Shown piece by piece: positions 6,257 through 6,641 of a DNA stretch of 6,641 nucleotides (position 1 is its first letter; every line of letters begins with the position of its first letter). A program made the position numbers and the translations under genes. The notes beneath the pieces were generated by a model, which saw nothing but the letters and a program-made list of their open reading frames with translations, was not told the DNA's origin and did not search any database. The stretch covers positions 1 through 6,641 of the forward strand of contig VMDJ01000011.1 in assembly GCA_008080925.1 (NCBI GenBank), read 5' to 3'. Source of the stretch: Gammaproteobacteria bacterium. Lineage in GTDB: Bacteria > Pseudomonadota > Gammaproteobacteria > Chromatiales > Chromatiaceae.

Positions 6257-6272
6257 TGTGAGAAAAATCACC
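6257..6272. promoter_or_regulatory. CRP/Vfr-like binding palindrome
   Basis: TGTGA-GAAAAA-TCACC matches the CRP half-site pattern TGTGA-N6-TCACA at 9 of 10 positions. It abuts the ATG of the divergent dehydrogenase gene at 6273. Its centre (6264.5) lies about 72 bases upstream of the start predicted for the leftward promoter, a spacing at which CRP can activate from upstream sites. For the rightward gene it would sit over the ribosome site region and more likely hinder expression. Binding is inferred from the pattern only, and one such match could arise by chance. Confidence 0.35.
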
Positions 6273-6641
6273 ATGTCATCACCTCGCGCTGTACTTATCA
6301 CCGGTTGTTCCAGCGGCATTGGGCTGTGTGCAGCGAAGATACTGAAACAGCAAGGCTTTCACGTTATTGCGAGCGCTCGAAAACCTGAGGACGTGCAGCA
6401 ACTCCGAGATTCGGGCTTTGATGCGGTTCAAATCGATGTCAGCGATCGTCGCAGTATTGATGCCGGGGTAGCGGAAACACTGAAACTGACCCGTGGAAAG
6501 CTCTATGGACTGTTCAACAACGGGGCTTACGGCCAACCCGGTGCAGTTGAAGATCTCAGCTGGGATGCTCTTGAGACACAACTTCGAACTAACCTGCTCG
6601 GCTGGCATGAACTGACTCGCCAAATTATCCCGATCATGCGA
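6273..6641 (+). CDS. Short-chain dehydrogenase/reductase, N-terminal part (cut by the window edge)
   Basis: NAD(P)-dependent oxidoreductase of the classical SDR family, most like the E. coli YbbO group of NADP-dependent aldehyde reductases; the substrate cannot be told. The frame opens with ATG at 6273 and stays open to the last base, giving 123 residues of an expected 250-280. The Rossmann nucleotide motif TGCSSGIG lies at residues 10-17. Arg36-Lys37 after the second strand favours NADP(H), and Asp55-Val56 is the adenine-contact site. The usual NNAG motif reads NNGAYG at 82-87, a variant I also recall from other proteobacterial SDRs. Asn107 is the conserved helix-4 Asn. The catalytic Ser, Tyr and Lys would lie beyond the right edge. 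It is the only plus-strand gene and is divergent from the zinc-ribbon gene. The ribosome site is weak (GAGA, about 10 bases upstream). Confidence 0.93.
   Translation, partial: MSSPRAVLITGCSSGIGLCAAKILKQQGFHVIASARKPEDVQQLRDSGFDAVQIDVSDRRSIDAGVAETLKLTRGKLYGLFNNGAYGQPGAVEDLSWDALETQLRTNLLGWHELTRQIIPIMR

Noticed and set aside
6164..6319. N-terminal extension of the FmdB-like gene to an ATG at 6319 (120 residues).
   Set aside because: The extra 52 residues have no family similarity, cross the likely promoter and overlap the start of the divergent dehydrogenase; the family opening MPFYEYRC sits exactly at the 6163 start.
6279..6623. Minus-strand open frame of 114 codons.
   Set aside because: It is the antisense of the clear SDR coding sequence with its TGxxxGIG motif, and it encodes nothing recognisable.

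Overview
The window is a dense, mostly one-directional stretch of a gammaproteobacterial chromosome with roughly even base composition. Eight of its ten genes are minus-strand genes that are recognisable outright: the start of tolA, tolR, tolQ, ybgC, ruvB, ruvA, ruvC and aspS. A small FmdB-type zinc-ribbon gene precedes aspS on the same strand, and a short-chain dehydrogenase gene runs off the right edge on the plus strand.

Layout, read along the direction of transcription (right to left): a 109-base divergent region (6164-6272) carries a likely promoter for the leftward operon and a CRP/Vfr-like palindrome. Then come the FmdB-like gene, aspS, a 62-base gap with a strong stem-loop, and ruvC-ruvA-ruvB. 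ybgC-tolQ-tolR-tolA follow, and tolA is cut by the left edge. Gaps are tiny in most places (2, 3, 10 and 10 bases, and a one-base overlap at ruvC/ruvA), which suggests one transcriptional unit or a few overlapping ones. The longest gene-free gap is the divergent region, so no stretch over 300 bases lacks a gene.

The fusion of aspS, ruvCAB and ybgC-tolQRA into one cluster is the arrangement known from Pseudomonas and related marine gammaproteobacteria. In E. coli the ruv and tol loci lie apart. The TolA N-terminus also has a pseudomonad-like juxtamembrane segment. The genus cannot be fixed from this alone. Functionally the cluster mixes tRNA charging (AspS), Holliday-junction processing (RuvABC), an acyl-CoA thioesterase (YbgC) and the proton-driven Tol-Pal envelope machine (TolQRA).

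No new multi-gene system is visible. The points most worth checking are: an AspRS with the residue pair expected of a non-discriminating enzyme; the absence of a yebC-family gene between aspS and ruvC, where the gap instead holds an 11-bp stem-loop and a strong Shine-Dalgarno sequence leading only to a 7-codon frame; a UUG start for ruvC; and the CRP-like site just before the dehydrogenase start codon.
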